Assembly: GCA_016235045.1 (NCBI GenBank) | Contig: JACRME010000004.1 | Location: 310,001 to 374,000, forward strand | Direction: 5' to 3' | Origin: Nitrosomonadales bacterium | Lineage (GTDB): Bacteria; Pseudomonadota; Gammaproteobacteria; Burkholderiales; Gallionellaceae | Length of the DNA stretch: 64,000 nt | Part shown: positions 36,061-46,256 of the stretch, piece after piece | How the letters are laid out: every line of letters begins with the position of its first letter | Position numbering within the stretch: the stretch's first letter is position 1 | Notes under the pieces: generated by a model | Database searches by the model: none | What the model was told of the DNA's origin: nothing | Seen by the model: only the letters and a program-made list of their open reading frames with translations | Position numbers and translations under genes: made by a program

Positions 36061-37518
36061 TCACCCCAACAAAGCCGCTGCCTGGCGGTACCAGTCGGCC
36101 AGATAGGGCGGCATGTACAGTCCCAGCATCAGCACCAGCAGCAGGTGGGCGAACACCGGCACCAGCGCGGGCGAATGCGGCAAGGGTTTGGCGGTGGTTT
36201 CGCCGAACACGATGGGTTGCACCTTGCCGAAGATGGCGGCGAAGGCGACGCCGAGCGAGATCAGCAGGATGGGCGTCGCCCACGGGTATTCGTGCATGGC
36301 GGTGGTGATGATGAGGAATTCGCTGGAGAACACGCCGAACGGCGGCATGCCGAGAATGGCGAAGGTGCCCAGTGCCAGTCCCCAGCCGACCGTGGGGCTG
36401 ACTTGCAGCAGGCCGCGGATGTTCTCCATCTGCTGCGTGCCGACCTTTTGCACGGCATGGCCGACGGCGAAGAAGATCGCCGATTTGGTCAGCGAATGCA
36501 CGGTCATGTGCAGCATGCCCGCGAAGGTCGCCACCGGGCCGCCCATGCCGAAGGCGAAAGTGATCAGCCCCATGTGCTCGATGGAGGAATAGGCGAACAT
36601 GCGCTTGATGTCCTTCTGCCGGAACAACGAGAACGACGCCACCAGCACCGAGAGCAGGCCGAAGCCCATCATCAGGTTGCCGGCGAAGTGCGTGCCCAGC
36701 GAACCGTCCACCAGCACCTTGCTGCGCACCACCGCGCACAGCGCGACGTTGAGCAGCAGACCGGACAGCACGGCGGAGACCGGCGTCGGGCCTTCGGCGT
36801 GCGCGTCCGGCAGCCAGCTATGCAGCGGCACCAGGCCGACCTTGGTGCCGTAGCCCACCAGCAGGAAGATGAAGGCCAGCTTGAGTACGGTGGGTTCAAG
36901 GTCACCCTTAACCTCGTTCAGGTGCGTCCACAGCAGCGCGGTGCCGCCTTGTCCCAGCACACGCTCGGCGGCAAAATACAGCAGGATGGTGCCGAACAGC
37001 GCAAGCGCGATGCCGACGCCGCACAGGATGAAATATTTCCACGCCGCCTCCAGGCTGGCCGGGGTGCGGTACAGCGACACCAGCAGCACGGTGGTCAGCG
37101 TGGCCGCTTCCATCGCCACCCACACGATGCCCATGTTGTTGGTGGTGAGCGCCACCAGCATGGCAAAAGTGAACAGCTGATACATGCTGTAGTACAGGTG
37201 CAGCATGCCGACCGAGAGCTTGCCATGATGCTGCTCGATGCGCATGTAGGGACGCGAGAACAGCGAGGTGGTGAAGGCGACGAAGGCGGTGAGCGCGACC
37301 AGGAACACGTTGAACTGGTCGATGAAGAACTGCTCGTTGAACGCGACCTGCGGGCCGGACTCGACCACGCGCACGGTCAGCACCACCGAGGCGACGAAGG
37401 TGAGGAAACTCATCAGCGAATTGAGCTCGGCCGCCCACTTGCGCGAGCCGAACACGGCCAGCAGGCCGCCGCCCAGCAGCGGGGTGAGCAACAGCGCGAG
37501 GAGTTGCGGGTCAATCAT
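36061..37518 (-). CDS. hyfF: Hydrogenase-4 subunit F-like proton-translocating membrane subunit
   Basis: LVGYGTKVGLVPLHSWLPDAHAEGPTPVSAVLSGLLLNVALCAVVR and KRMFAYSSIEHMGLITFAFG (MrpD/NuoN family). Confidence 0.93.
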   Translation of the reverse strand: MIDPQLLALLLTPLLGGGLLAVFGSRKWAAELNSLMSFLTFVASVVLTVRVVESGPQVAFNEQFFIDQFNVFLVALTAFVAFTTSLFSRPYMRIEQHHGKLSVGMLHLYYSMYQLFTFAMLVALTTNNMGIVWVAMEAATLTTVLLVSLYRTPASLEAAWKYFILCGVGIALALFGTILLYFAAERVLGQGGTALLWTHLNEVKGDLEPTVLKLAFIFLLVGYGTKVGLVPLHSWLPDAHAEGPTPVSAVLSGLLLNVALCAVVRSKVLVDGSLGTHFAGNLMMGFGLLSVLVASFSLFRQKDIKRMFAYSSIEHMGLITFAFGMGGPVATFAGMLHMTVHSLTKSAIFFAVGHAVQKVGTQQMENIRGLLQVSPTVGWGLALGTFAILGMPPFGVFSSEFLIITTAMHEYPWATPILLISLGVAFAAIFGKVQPIVFGETTAKPLPHSPALVPVFAHLLLVLMLGLYMPPYLADWYRQAAALLG

Positions 37519-37535
37519 TATTTACCCCACGACAG

Positions 37536-37651
37536 TCCCCTCGCCCGCTTGCGGGAGAGGGCTAGGGAGAGGGGCGTGGCGCTGCAACAACTTTTTTCGT
37601 TGCGCACAGACCCTCTCCCCCAGCCCCTCTCCCGCCAGCGGGCGAGGGGAG
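37536..37651. repeat. Inverted pair of palindromic repeats between hyfF- and hyfE-like genes
   Basis: CCCCTCGCCCGCTTGCGGGAGAGGGCTAGGGAGAGGGG and CCCTCTCCCCCAGCCCCTCTCCCGCCAGCGGGCGAGGGG. Confidence 0.8.
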
Positions 37652-37687
37652 TAAAAGTGCAGATCAGTTTCAATCTGTAGGTTGCGA

Positions 37688-38353
37688 TCAATCATCCTTG
37701 AGCTTCTCCATGTGGGTGATGTCCAGGCTGTCGAAGGTCTCGCGGATCTGGAAGAAGAACACGCCGAAGATGAAGGTGGCGACCAGCACGTCGAGCGCGA
37801 TGCCGAGTTCCACCACCAGCGGCATGCCCTGCGTGGCGCTGGTGGCGGCGAAGAACAGGCCGTTTTCCAGCGACAGGAAAGCCACCACCTGCGACACCGC
37901 CTTGCGCCGTGTCAGCATCATCAGCAGCGACAGCAGCACGCAGGCCAGCGCGATGCCGATAAGGCCGCGCGTGATGCCTTCGGCCAGTTGCGAGATGGGC
38001 GCCGCAAGGTTGAACGAGAAAATCACCAGCGCGATGCCGACCAGCATGGTGGTGGGGATGTTGATCAGCGTCTCCACGTCCCAGCGCACGTTGAGGCGGT
38101 GGATCAGGCGGTGCAGCAGCCAGGGCAGCAGCAGCACCTTGAGCAACAAGGTGAGTCCGGCGGAGTAATACAAGTGATGCTGGCTGGTGGACCAGGCGAC
38201 CACAAAAGTGCTCAATGCCAGCACCGCGCCCTGCAGCGCGAACAGGTTGATGAGCGACAGGATGCGCCGCTGCGTGAGCATGGCAAACGCGATCAGCAAC
38301 AGGATGGCGGCCAGCAGGTTGATGAATTGCAGAGTGAACGCCATCTCATGCAC
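37688..38353 (-). CDS. hyfE: Hydrogenase-4 subunit E-like membrane protein
   Basis: NuoK/HyfE-like hydrophobic protein with FLSLENGLFFAATSATQGMPLVVELGIALDVLVATFIFGVFFFQIRETFDSLD. Confidence 0.9.
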   Translation of the reverse strand: MHEMAFTLQFINLLAAILLLIAFAMLTQRRILSLINLFALQGAVLALSTFVVAWSTSQHHLYYSAGLTLLLKVLLLPWLLHRLIHRLNVRWDVETLINIPTTMLVGIALVIFSFNLAAPISQLAEGITRGLIGIALACVLLSLLMMLTRRKAVSQVVAFLSLENGLFFAATSATQGMPLVVELGIALDVLVATFIFGVFFFQIRETFDSLDITHMEKLKDD

Positions 38354-39308
38354 CCAGCAGGAAGTGAATCAGCAGCCCCAGCACCGCCAGCAGGAACGCG
38401 GTGCCCAGAAATTCCGGCGCTCGGAAGATGCGCAGCTTGGCCGACACGATCTCGAACACCGCCAGTGCCGCGCCCGCCAACATCAATTTGAGCAGCAGGG
38501 CCACGATGGCCAGCGGCAATCCCGCCCAGTTGCCGACCTCGGCAATGCCGTGCGGCAGGAACAGCGCGATGCCGATGGTGATGTAGGCGAACAGCTTCAG
38601 GCTGCTGGCCCATTCGATCAGGGCGAGATGGCGCGCCGAATATTCCAGGATCATCGCCTCGTGGATCATGGTCAGTTCGAGGTGGGTGCTGGGGTTGTCC
38701 ACCGGGATGCGCGCGTTCTCGGCCAGCAGCACGATCACGAATGCCAGCGCCCCGAACGCCAGGCTCGGGTACAACACGAACCGGTGATGCGCCAGCGTGT
38801 CGACGATGCTCGGCAACTGGGTGGAATGGCTGATCATCGAGGCGGTGAAGAACACCATGAGCAGGGCCGGTTCGGCCAGGAACGACACCAGCATCTCGCG
38901 CCGGGCGCCGAGCGAGCCGAACGCGGTGCCGATGTCCATCGCGGCAAGCGAGATGAACACGCGCGCCACCGCGAATACGCCGACCAGCGCAATCACGTCG
39001 GCGGCTTTCGAGAACGGCAGGTCCACCGCGATGATCGGGATGATGGCGGCCGCCAGCCACATGCAGCCGAACACGATGTAAGGCGTGACGCGGAACAGCC
39101 ACGAGGCGTTGTGCGCGATCACCGCATCCTTGCTGAACAGTTTGCGCAGCACGCGGTACGGCTGCAGCACGCCTGCGCCTGAACGGTTCTGCAGCCAGGC
39201 CTGGCACTGGTTGACCCAGCCGGTCAGCAGCGGTGCGAGTATCACCACCAGCAGCAGTTGCGCGAGCTGGAACAGGATGGCGAAGAGAAGGGTGAAGTTA
39301 TCCGTCAT
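38346..39308 (-). CDS. hyfC: Hydrogenase-4 subunit C-like (NuoH family) membrane protein
   Basis: QPYRVLRKLFSKDAVIAHNASWLFRVTPYIVFG...NARIPVDNPSTHLELTMIHEAMILEYSARHLALIEWASSLKL. Confidence 0.93.
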   Translation of the reverse strand: MTDNFTLLFAILFQLAQLLLVVILAPLLTGWVNQCQAWLQNRSGAGVLQPYRVLRKLFSKDAVIAHNASWLFRVTPYIVFGCMWLAAAIIPIIAVDLPFSKAADVIALVGVFAVARVFISLAAMDIGTAFGSLGARREMLVSFLAEPALLMVFFTASMISHSTQLPSIVDTLAHHRFVLYPSLAFGALAFVIVLLAENARIPVDNPSTHLELTMIHEAMILEYSARHLALIEWASSLKLFAYITIGIALFLPHGIAEVGNWAGLPLAIVALLLKLMLAGAALAVFEIVSAKLRIFRAPEFLGTAFLLAVLGLLIHFLLGA

Positions 39309-41314
39309 ACAAACATCAGCAGCACGATCAGCGTGACAAAAGTATAGGTCAGGTACAAATGGATGCGCCCGTGCTGCAACATCCCGGCCAGGGATGCCAG
39401 CTTCTCGGTGATGAACTTGATCGGCAGGTACAGGATGTACCACAAGCGGTCGTCGCTCTGTCCGTGATAGCGGGGATGCGTGTCGAACGGGCTCGGCACT
39501 TCGCGTTCGATCTTGAAGAACGGCTCGAAAATTCGCCGGATCGGATTCCCGAAACCTTCGGCAGAGTCCTGCATGCGCGCGGTCTGCGCCGGGAAGCCGC
39601 AATCCCACGGCGCCCCGCGGCGCAGCCTTCCGTGATACAGGCGCCGCACCAGTACGGTGGTGAGCAGCATCACGCCGAGTATGGCCAGCAGGAAGTACAG
39701 CGGGCTGTAGCTGGCGCGCTCGGTGTCCACCGGCGTCAGGAAAATCCAGTTGTTCGCCGCATTGCCCAGATTGGCGCCGATCAGCGAATGCGCCACCAGG
39801 TCGAGCTGGTGCACCACGAACACCGGCGCCAGGCCCAATGCGACACAAGCCAGCGCCAGCCAGCCCATGCCGATGCACTCCCAGGCGCCCGCGTCATGCG
39901 CATGCTCCAGCACCTTTTCGCGCGGCTGGCCGAGGAAGATCACGCCGTAGAATTTCACCATCACGTAGGCCGCCAGCGCCGCGGCCAGCGCGATCACCGC
40001 CGCCGCCACCGGCACCAGCATGTTGATGTAACTGTTGGGCAGGCCCGGCGACAGCAGGAATGCCTGCAGCAGCATCCATTCCGACACGAAGCCGTTGAGC
40101 GGCGGCAACCCGGAGATCGCCAGCACGCCGACCAGCACCAGCACCGACGCCCAGGGCATGCGGTGGATCAATCCGCCCAGGCGTCCCATGTTGCGCTCGC
40201 CGGTGGCATGCAAGATGGCGCCGGTGCCGACAAACAGCAGGCTCTTGAACATGGCATGGTTCAGGCTGTGATACAGCGTGGCGATCAGCGCCAGCGCCGC
40301 CAGCGCGTCCTTGCCGTAAACGTGGAAAATGACGGTGAGGCCGATGCCCACCAGCAGCAGGCCGATATTCTCGATCGAGGAATAGGCCAGCAGGCGCTTC
40401 ATGTCGCCCTGCACCGCGGCGAACATCACGCCGAACACGGCGGTGACCAATCCCAGCGCCAGCGTCAGCACGCCCCACCACCAGAGTTGCGTGCCGAGCA
40501 GGTCGAAGGTCACGCGCAGGATGCCGTAGATCGCGGTTTTCAGCATCACGCCGCTCATCAGCGCGGACACCGGCGACGGCGCAGCGGGATGCGCTTCGGG
40601 CAGCCAGACATGCATGGGCAACACGCCCGCCTTGGCACCGAAGCCGAACAGCGCCAGCAGGAACGCCACCGACGCCCAGAATTCGGTCAGTTGCGCCGAG
40701 CGCATGGCGTCGAAAGTGTAAGCGGCGATGCCGTTGCCGCCCTGCATCACGCCGAAACTGAGCAGGATGGAAATCGCCCCCACGTGCGCGATCAGCAGGT
40801 AGAGATAGCCCGCCTTGCGAATCTCGGGAATCGCGTGATCGGTGGTGACCAGGAAGTAGGAAGACAGCGCCATGGTTTCCCATGCCACCATGAACATATA
40901 GGCATCGTCCGCCAGCAGCACCAGCGTCATGCCGGCGAGGAACAGGTGGTATTCGAGGCAGAGCAGGCCGAGCGTGCCGCCCGCCATGGTTTTGAAATAT
41001 CCGGCGCCGAACAGGGACACCCCGAGCGTGGCGCCGCCGAGCAGGATCAGGAAGAATCCCGAGAGCGGATCGAGACGCAGGTGAAAAGGCAGGTCGGGCA
41101 AGCCGAGCGGCAACACCATGACGTTGGGCGCCGCCCCCAGCGCCCACATGCCCGTGGCGGCCACCAGCAGCGAGACCAGGGCACTGAGCGGAAAGAGCAG
41201 GCGATTGATCGTCTGCGGCGTGCGTTGCAGGATCAGCCCCGCCACGCCGAGCGCAATCCAGAACTGGACCAGCCATCCAACCGCATCCAACGGCAATATA
41301 CCCACGTCGTCCAT
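39305..41314 (-). CDS. hyfB: Hydrogenase-4 subunit B-like (NuoL family) membrane protein
   Basis: FGAKAGVLPMHVWLPEAHPAAPSPVSALMSGVMLKTAIYGILRV...KRLLAYSSIENIGLLLVGIGL; ATGA overlap with the hyfC-like start. Confidence 0.94.
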   Translation of the reverse strand: MDDVGILPLDAVGWLVQFWIALGVAGLILQRTPQTINRLLFPLSALVSLLVAATGMWALGAAPNVMVLPLGLPDLPFHLRLDPLSGFFLILLGGATLGVSLFGAGYFKTMAGGTLGLLCLEYHLFLAGMTLVLLADDAYMFMVAWETMALSSYFLVTTDHAIPEIRKAGYLYLLIAHVGAISILLSFGVMQGGNGIAAYTFDAMRSAQLTEFWASVAFLLALFGFGAKAGVLPMHVWLPEAHPAAPSPVSALMSGVMLKTAIYGILRVTFDLLGTQLWWWGVLTLALGLVTAVFGVMFAAVQGDMKRLLAYSSIENIGLLLVGIGLTVIFHVYGKDALAALALIATLYHSLNHAMFKSLLFVGTGAILHATGERNMGRLGGLIHRMPWASVLVLVGVLAISGLPPLNGFVSEWMLLQAFLLSPGLPNSYINMLVPVAAAVIALAAALAAYVMVKFYGVIFLGQPREKVLEHAHDAGAWECIGMGWLALACVALGLAPVFVVHQLDLVAHSLIGANLGNAANNWIFLTPVDTERASYSPLYFLLAILGVMLLTTVLVRRLYHGRLRRGAPWDCGFPAQTARMQDSAEGFGNPIRRIFEPFFKIEREVPSPFDTHPRYHGQSDDRLWYILYLPIKFITEKLASLAGMLQHGRIHLYLTYTFVTLIVLLMFV

Positions 41315-41456
41315 CTGGCGTTACTTGCACCTCAAGGTTGAATGAACATCGAACAGGCCGGGGATTCTACTACCGCGGTCGGAGGCGGTTCAATCGTCGA
41401 ATCGCCACACCCTGCGCCCGGCACGCCGTAAGCGTAACCCATCGCAGTCGTTTTGC

Positions 41457-44400
41457 TTAACGTTTTTTGAACCAGTCGAGGAACTCGGCTGCCGGCATCG
41501 GATAGGCGATGCCGTAGCCCTGCCCGTAGCCGCATCCCATGTCCGCGAGCGTTTGCACGAGTTTCGGGTCTTCCATGCCCTCGGCCACGGTCTGGCGGTT
41601 GAACGTCTTGGCCAGCGCGATCACCCCCTGCACGATGGCATGGTCGCCCTCGTTGGTGGCCATGTTCTGCACGAACGACTGGTCGATCTTGAGCGTGTCG
41701 GCGCCGAGCTTGCGCAGGTACACCAGCGAAGAATAGCCCGTGCCGAAATCGTCGAGCGCGAAGCTGACGCCCATTTCGCGGCACGCCGCGATGACTTCGA
41801 ACGATTGCCCCATGTCTTCCAGCGCCGCGGTTTCCAGCACTTCGATCTGCAGCCTGCCGCGCCCCAGTTTCGGATATTGCGCCAGCTTGCGCTTCAGCTC
41901 GGCCACGAAATCCGGCGATTGCAGATGCCGCGCCGAAATATTGATGCTGATGTCCATCGCGATCCCGGCCTGCTGCCAGGCCTGCAGTTGCGCGAGCGCC
42001 TCGCCCATCACCCACTTGCCCAGCTTGATCTCCATATCCGAATTCTCGATGATGGGGAGGAAGTCGGCCGGATTCAGCAGGCCGCGCTCGGGGTGATTCC
42101 ATCGGATCAGCGCTTCCGCCCCGACCACCTTGTTCGAGGACAGCTCCAGCTTGGGCTGGTAATACAACTCGAACTCGCCGTTCTCCAGGCCTTGCAGGAT
42201 ACGCCGCCTCGTCTCGTGCAGCGTGCGCACGCGCTGGTCGTGGATGGCATCGTAGACGTGATAGCGGTTCTTGCCGGTCTGCTTGGCGATATACATCGCC
42301 TGGTCGGCATGCCGCAGCAGCGTGTCGCCGTCCTCGTTGTCGGCCGGATAGAAGGTCACGCCGATGCTGGCGGACACGTTGACCTGGTGCCCGTCGAGCT
42401 GCATGGGCTCGGCCAGGGTCTGCATGATGCGGTCCAGGATTTGGAAGCATTCGGCGTCTTCGGCCAGGTCGTTGAACAGCACCACGAATTCGTCGCCGCC
42501 CAGGCGCGCCAGCGTATCCCCGGCGCGCAGCACCTCCTGCAGGCGGCGGGCGACGCCCACCAGCAGCCGATCCCCGGTCTCGTGCCCGTGCTGGTCGTTG
42601 ACCTCCTTGAAGCCGTCGAGGTCGATATAGCAGATGGCCAGCATCTTGCCGCCGCGCTGCGCATGCGCGACCGATTGCCGCAACCGGTCGGCGAGCAGGC
42701 GACGGTTGGGAACGCCGGTGAGCGCGTCGTAATTGGCGACCAGGCTCAGCTCGGCCTCGTAGTCCTTGAAGTAGGTGATGTCCGAGAACACCCCGACATA
42801 GCGCTGGACTTGCCCCGCGTCGTCGCAGATGGCCGAGATCGACAGCAGTTCCGCGTACACTTCGCCGTTCTTGCGCCGGTTCCATATTTCGCCGCGCCAG
42901 ACCTTGTCCTGTTTCAGCGCGTCCCACATCGCGGCATAGAACGCCGCATCCTGGCGGCCCGAACTCAGGAATTTCGGGTTCCTGCCCACCGCTTCGCCGC
43001 GGCTGTAACCGGTAATGTGCGTGAATGCCAGATTGACGTCGGCAATGATGTTGTCCGCATCGGAGATGACGATAGCCTCCTGGCTGTTGTCGAACACGCT
43101 GGCGGTCACGCGCAACGCCTCCTCGCCCTTGCGGCGGTCGGTCACGTCGTACTGGATGCCGTCCCACAGGATATCGCCGTTCTCCAGCAGGGTCGGCTCC
43201 GATTCGACATGCAGCCAGCGAATCTCGCCGTTCTTCCTGCACACCCTGCCCTCCCACACGAATGGGCTCAGGGTGTTGCGGGCCGCCTCGTTCAGGCGGG
43301 CAAAATGCTCCACTTCGTCCGGATGGATGCGCGGCAGCGCAACCTGCGGATCCAGCCGCAGCTCTTCCACCGTCACATCCAGCAACTCGCACCAGCGCGG
43401 GCTGACATAATCGAACATCGCGCTGCCGTCCGGATGCATGCGGTATTTGTAGATGCCGACCGGGATACGCTGCACCAGTTCGCTGTATTCGCCGAGGCTG
43501 TGGCGCAGCGCCTCTTCGGCGCGCTTGAGTTCGCTGACGTCGCGCCCGACGATGACCAGCCCCTTGCGGCTGCCGTCGTCGTGGAACAGCGGCACCTTGA
43601 TGACATCGAAGGTCAGTGTCCCCACATCGGGAATCTGCATCGTTTCTTCCACGCGCGACGTGGTGCCGGCCTGCCAGGCCTGCCGGTCCGTCTCGCCGCA
43701 TTGCAGCAACGCTTCGCGGTAGCGCGGATGCGCGATTTCGGACAGTTCGACGTCGGTCTTGCCGCGGCTGGCTTGCGCGTCGAGACCGAAGGTGAGTCGC
43801 GCGGCAGAATTGGATTCGAGCCAATGGCCTGCTCCGTCCTTGAACTGGATGGCATCCGGAATCGCCTCGATCAGCGTGCGCAGCAGGTCTTCGCTTTGCT
43901 GCAATTTGGCGGATTGCGCATCCACCAGTTGCTTGAGTTCTTCCCGGCTGCGGCGCATCTCGGTGATATCCACCTGCGCGCCGATGATGGCGGGACGTCC
44001 CTCGAATTCAATCCGGCGGCCATGCACATCGATGATGATGGGCGCGCCATCGCGTTTGGACGCGGCAAAGCTGAGGCGCGCCGTTTCCGCCTCGCCTGCG
44101 AGCAGCCGCCGCGTGGTTTCCTCGACGGCAGCCCGGTCCTCCGCCTTGATGAAGCGCAGGAAAGACACCTTGTCGACAATCTCCTCCGCCGCATTGAAAC
44201 CGAACATGTCGACCAGCCCCGGATTGACGTAACGGAAAAACCCGTCCTGGACGATGAAGATGCCGACCAGCGATTGCTCGACCAGCGCGCGGAATTTGCC
44301 GGACTCCTCGACCACCAGCCCTTCCAGGCGCTGGCGGTAATCTTCCAGTTGCGACTGCACGCGCTTGCGCTCGGTAATGTCGCGCACCAGCGACATGTTG

Positions 44401-46256
44401 TAACCGTGCCCCTCGTACTCGAAATAATTGGCGCTGATCTCGACCGGGAAAATCCGGCCTTCGCGGGTGCGGTAAACGGTCTCGAACGTGGCCGTCCCCT
44501 GCATCTCCATGTACTTCCAGCGGCGCAGCCATTTCTCCTGCGACCAGTTGGCGGAAATATCCCGCACTTTCAGTTTGCCGAGCAATTCTTCGCGCGGAAA
44601 ACCCAGTTCCCGGCAACCTTCTTCGTTCACGTAGAGGAAATGCCCCTCCTCGTCCATCACGAACATTGCCTCCCCGATGCGATCCAGCGCGAAATTCAGC
44701 TGGCTCAACTGCCATTCGCGTTTCTTGCGCTCGGTGATGTCGCGGCCTATGCCCAGCGCCCCCGTGACAACTCCTTTGGGGTCGCATTCGGGGACAAAGA
44801 TGACATGGTGGGCATGCAGACTGCCGTCCGGGTGATGCACCTCGGTTTCCACATCCAGTCTCTCGCCGCTGTCCATGACTTGCTCGACCGCGCGCTGCAG
44901 ATCCCGCACCTTGGCCGAGTCGGGGCTCGATTCGACCGGGATCTTGCCGACCACCGGCAGCAGCTCCACTGCAATGCTGCCCAACATCGCCGGATTCATG
45001 TAGCGCACCCGGCATTCGCGATCGTAGCGGATGACGTTGTCCGGCAGATTCTCCGCCAGCGTGCGGAATTCCCGTTCCCGCTCCTGCAGGGCGCGCTCGT
45101 TGCTTTCGCGCTCGGTGATGTCGCGCGCCACGCCCAGCACGCCGATCAAGCGCCCCTGGCTGTCGCGCATCGGCGTCTTGATGACCTCGAACAGTCCGCG
45201 ATATCCGTCGGCAAAATCGAGCCATTCCTCGTTGACGCTGGGCTTGTCCGCCGCCATCGCCCTGCGGTCGTTCTTGCGGTAAAAATCCGCCTGCTCCCTG
45301 CTCGCGAAATCGTAGTCGGTCTTGCCGACGATTTGCGCTTTCTTCATTCCCACCAGCATTTCGAAGCGATGGTTGCAGGCCAGATAGATGCCTTCCTTGT
45401 CTTTCAGCCACACCACGTCGGGAATGGTGTCGATGAAGGTGTGCAGAAAAAGCTCGTCCACTTCATACTTCTCGTCCAGCAACCCCAGCGCCATGGTCTG
45501 GGTCAGGTCGTGCTCGTTCACCAGGCCGACCATCCGCCCGTCCGCATCCACCACGGCCAGATGGCGGACTTTTTTCTCCCGCAGGCGCTCGGCAGCCTGG
45601 CCGATGGTGGCATTGCCGGGGACGGTCAGCACCGGCGAGTTCATCAGTTCGAAAATGGGCACGTTGACGCGTTCCGGCTCGCGCGCGTAAAACCGCACCA
45701 CGTCGCGTTCGGTGACGATGCCCACCGGCTTGTCGTTTTCGACCACCACCACGCAGCTCTCGCGCTGCGTCTGCATCAGGTTGAGCGCCTGCCTCAGGCT
45801 GATATGCCCCTGCAGGCTGGTGACGGAATGCTGGGCCACGGACATGACCTGGCGGCGTCCGGCCAGCGCGGTGAGGTTCAGGTGCAGGCGAAAATCCGTT
45901 TCGCTGGCGATGCCCGCAACCGCACCGTCGTCGCCGGTCAGCACCAGATGCCGGATGCCTTCGCGCATGCAGAGCTGGTAGGCATCCAGACAGTCGGTCG
46001 TGCCGGGCAGGGTGATGACCGGGGCCGACATGCTGGCATGCAAAGGGGTGTGGGGAGGCGAATCGGAGCGCATCGCATGCAGGATATTGCGCTCGGTGAC
46101 GATGCCGACCGGGTGCCTGGCCGGGTCGATCACCACGATGCAGGAGAAGCGGCGCTGCGCCATCAACTGCGCCGCCTCGCTGATGGTGGCATCGGCCGCG
46201 AGACAGGCCACGTCGCGCGTCGCGATATCGAGCAGGATTTTCGGCTGGTTGTTCAT
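41457..46256 (-). CDS. CBS-domain / multi-PAS / GGDEF / EAL signalling protein (1599 aa)
   Basis: N-terminal CBS repeats (VGIVTERNILHAM, VGIVTERDVVRFY, VGLVNEHDLTQTM), serial PAS-PAC segments, LARLGGDEFVVLFNDL, GAEALIRWNHPERGLLNPADFLPIIENS, FALDDFGTGYSSLVYLR. Confidence 0.95.
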   Translation of the reverse strand: MNNQPKILLDIATRDVACLAADATISEAAQLMAQRRFSCIVVIDPARHPVGIVTERNILHAMRSDSPPHTPLHASMSAPVITLPGTTDCLDAYQLCMREGIRHLVLTGDDGAVAGIASETDFRLHLNLTALAGRRQVMSVAQHSVTSLQGHISLRQALNLMQTQRESCVVVVENDKPVGIVTERDVVRFYAREPERVNVPIFELMNSPVLTVPGNATIGQAAERLREKKVRHLAVVDADGRMVGLVNEHDLTQTMALGLLDEKYEVDELFLHTFIDTIPDVVWLKDKEGIYLACNHRFEMLVGMKKAQIVGKTDYDFASREQADFYRKNDRRAMAADKPSVNEEWLDFADGYRGLFEVIKTPMRDSQGRLIGVLGVARDITERESNERALQEREREFRTLAENLPDNVIRYDRECRVRYMNPAMLGSIAVELLPVVGKIPVESSPDSAKVRDLQRAVEQVMDSGERLDVETEVHHPDGSLHAHHVIFVPECDPKGVVTGALGIGRDITERKKREWQLSQLNFALDRIGEAMFVMDEEGHFLYVNEEGCRELGFPREELLGKLKVRDISANWSQEKWLRRWKYMEMQGTATFETVYRTREGRIFPVEISANYFEYEGHGYNMSLVRDITERKRVQSQLEDYRQRLEGLVVEESGKFRALVEQSLVGIFIVQDGFFRYVNPGLVDMFGFNAAEEIVDKVSFLRFIKAEDRAAVEETTRRLLAGEAETARLSFAASKRDGAPIIIDVHGRRIEFEGRPAIIGAQVDITEMRRSREELKQLVDAQSAKLQQSEDLLRTLIEAIPDAIQFKDGAGHWLESNSAARLTFGLDAQASRGKTDVELSEIAHPRYREALLQCGETDRQAWQAGTTSRVEETMQIPDVGTLTFDVIKVPLFHDDGSRKGLVIVGRDVSELKRAEEALRHSLGEYSELVQRIPVGIYKYRMHPDGSAMFDYVSPRWCELLDVTVEELRLDPQVALPRIHPDEVEHFARLNEAARNTLSPFVWEGRVCRKNGEIRWLHVESEPTLLENGDILWDGIQYDVTDRRKGEEALRVTASVFDNSQEAIVISDADNIIADVNLAFTHITGYSRGEAVGRNPKFLSSGRQDAAFYAAMWDALKQDKVWRGEIWNRRKNGEVYAELLSISAICDDAGQVQRYVGVFSDITYFKDYEAELSLVANYDALTGVPNRRLLADRLRQSVAHAQRGGKMLAICYIDLDGFKEVNDQHGHETGDRLLVGVARRLQEVLRAGDTLARLGGDEFVVLFNDLAEDAECFQILDRIMQTLAEPMQLDGHQVNVSASIGVTFYPADNEDGDTLLRHADQAMYIAKQTGKNRYHVYDAIHDQRVRTLHETRRRILQGLENGEFELYYQPKLELSSNKVVGAEALIRWNHPERGLLNPADFLPIIENSDMEIKLGKWVMGEALAQLQAWQQAGIAMDISINISARHLQSPDFVAELKRKLAQYPKLGRGRLQIEVLETAALEDMGQSFEVIAACREMGVSFALDDFGTGYSSLVYLRKLGADTLKIDQSFVQNMATNEGDHAIVQGVIALAKTFNRQTVAEGMEDPKLVQTLADMGCGYGQGYGIAYPMPAAEFLDWFKKR

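Noticed and set aside
35903-36739. 278-aa minus-strand ORF overlapping the HyfF-like C-terminus and the 9-bp arrays
   Set aside because: Wrong frame of the HyfF-like gene plus translation of repeat DNA (FATEGTEDTEMTELN...FLCDLCVLCG).
33815-41314. Functional [NiFe]-hydrogenase
   Set aside because: No NiFe-ligating CxxC motifs in the large subunit and no maturation genes in the window.
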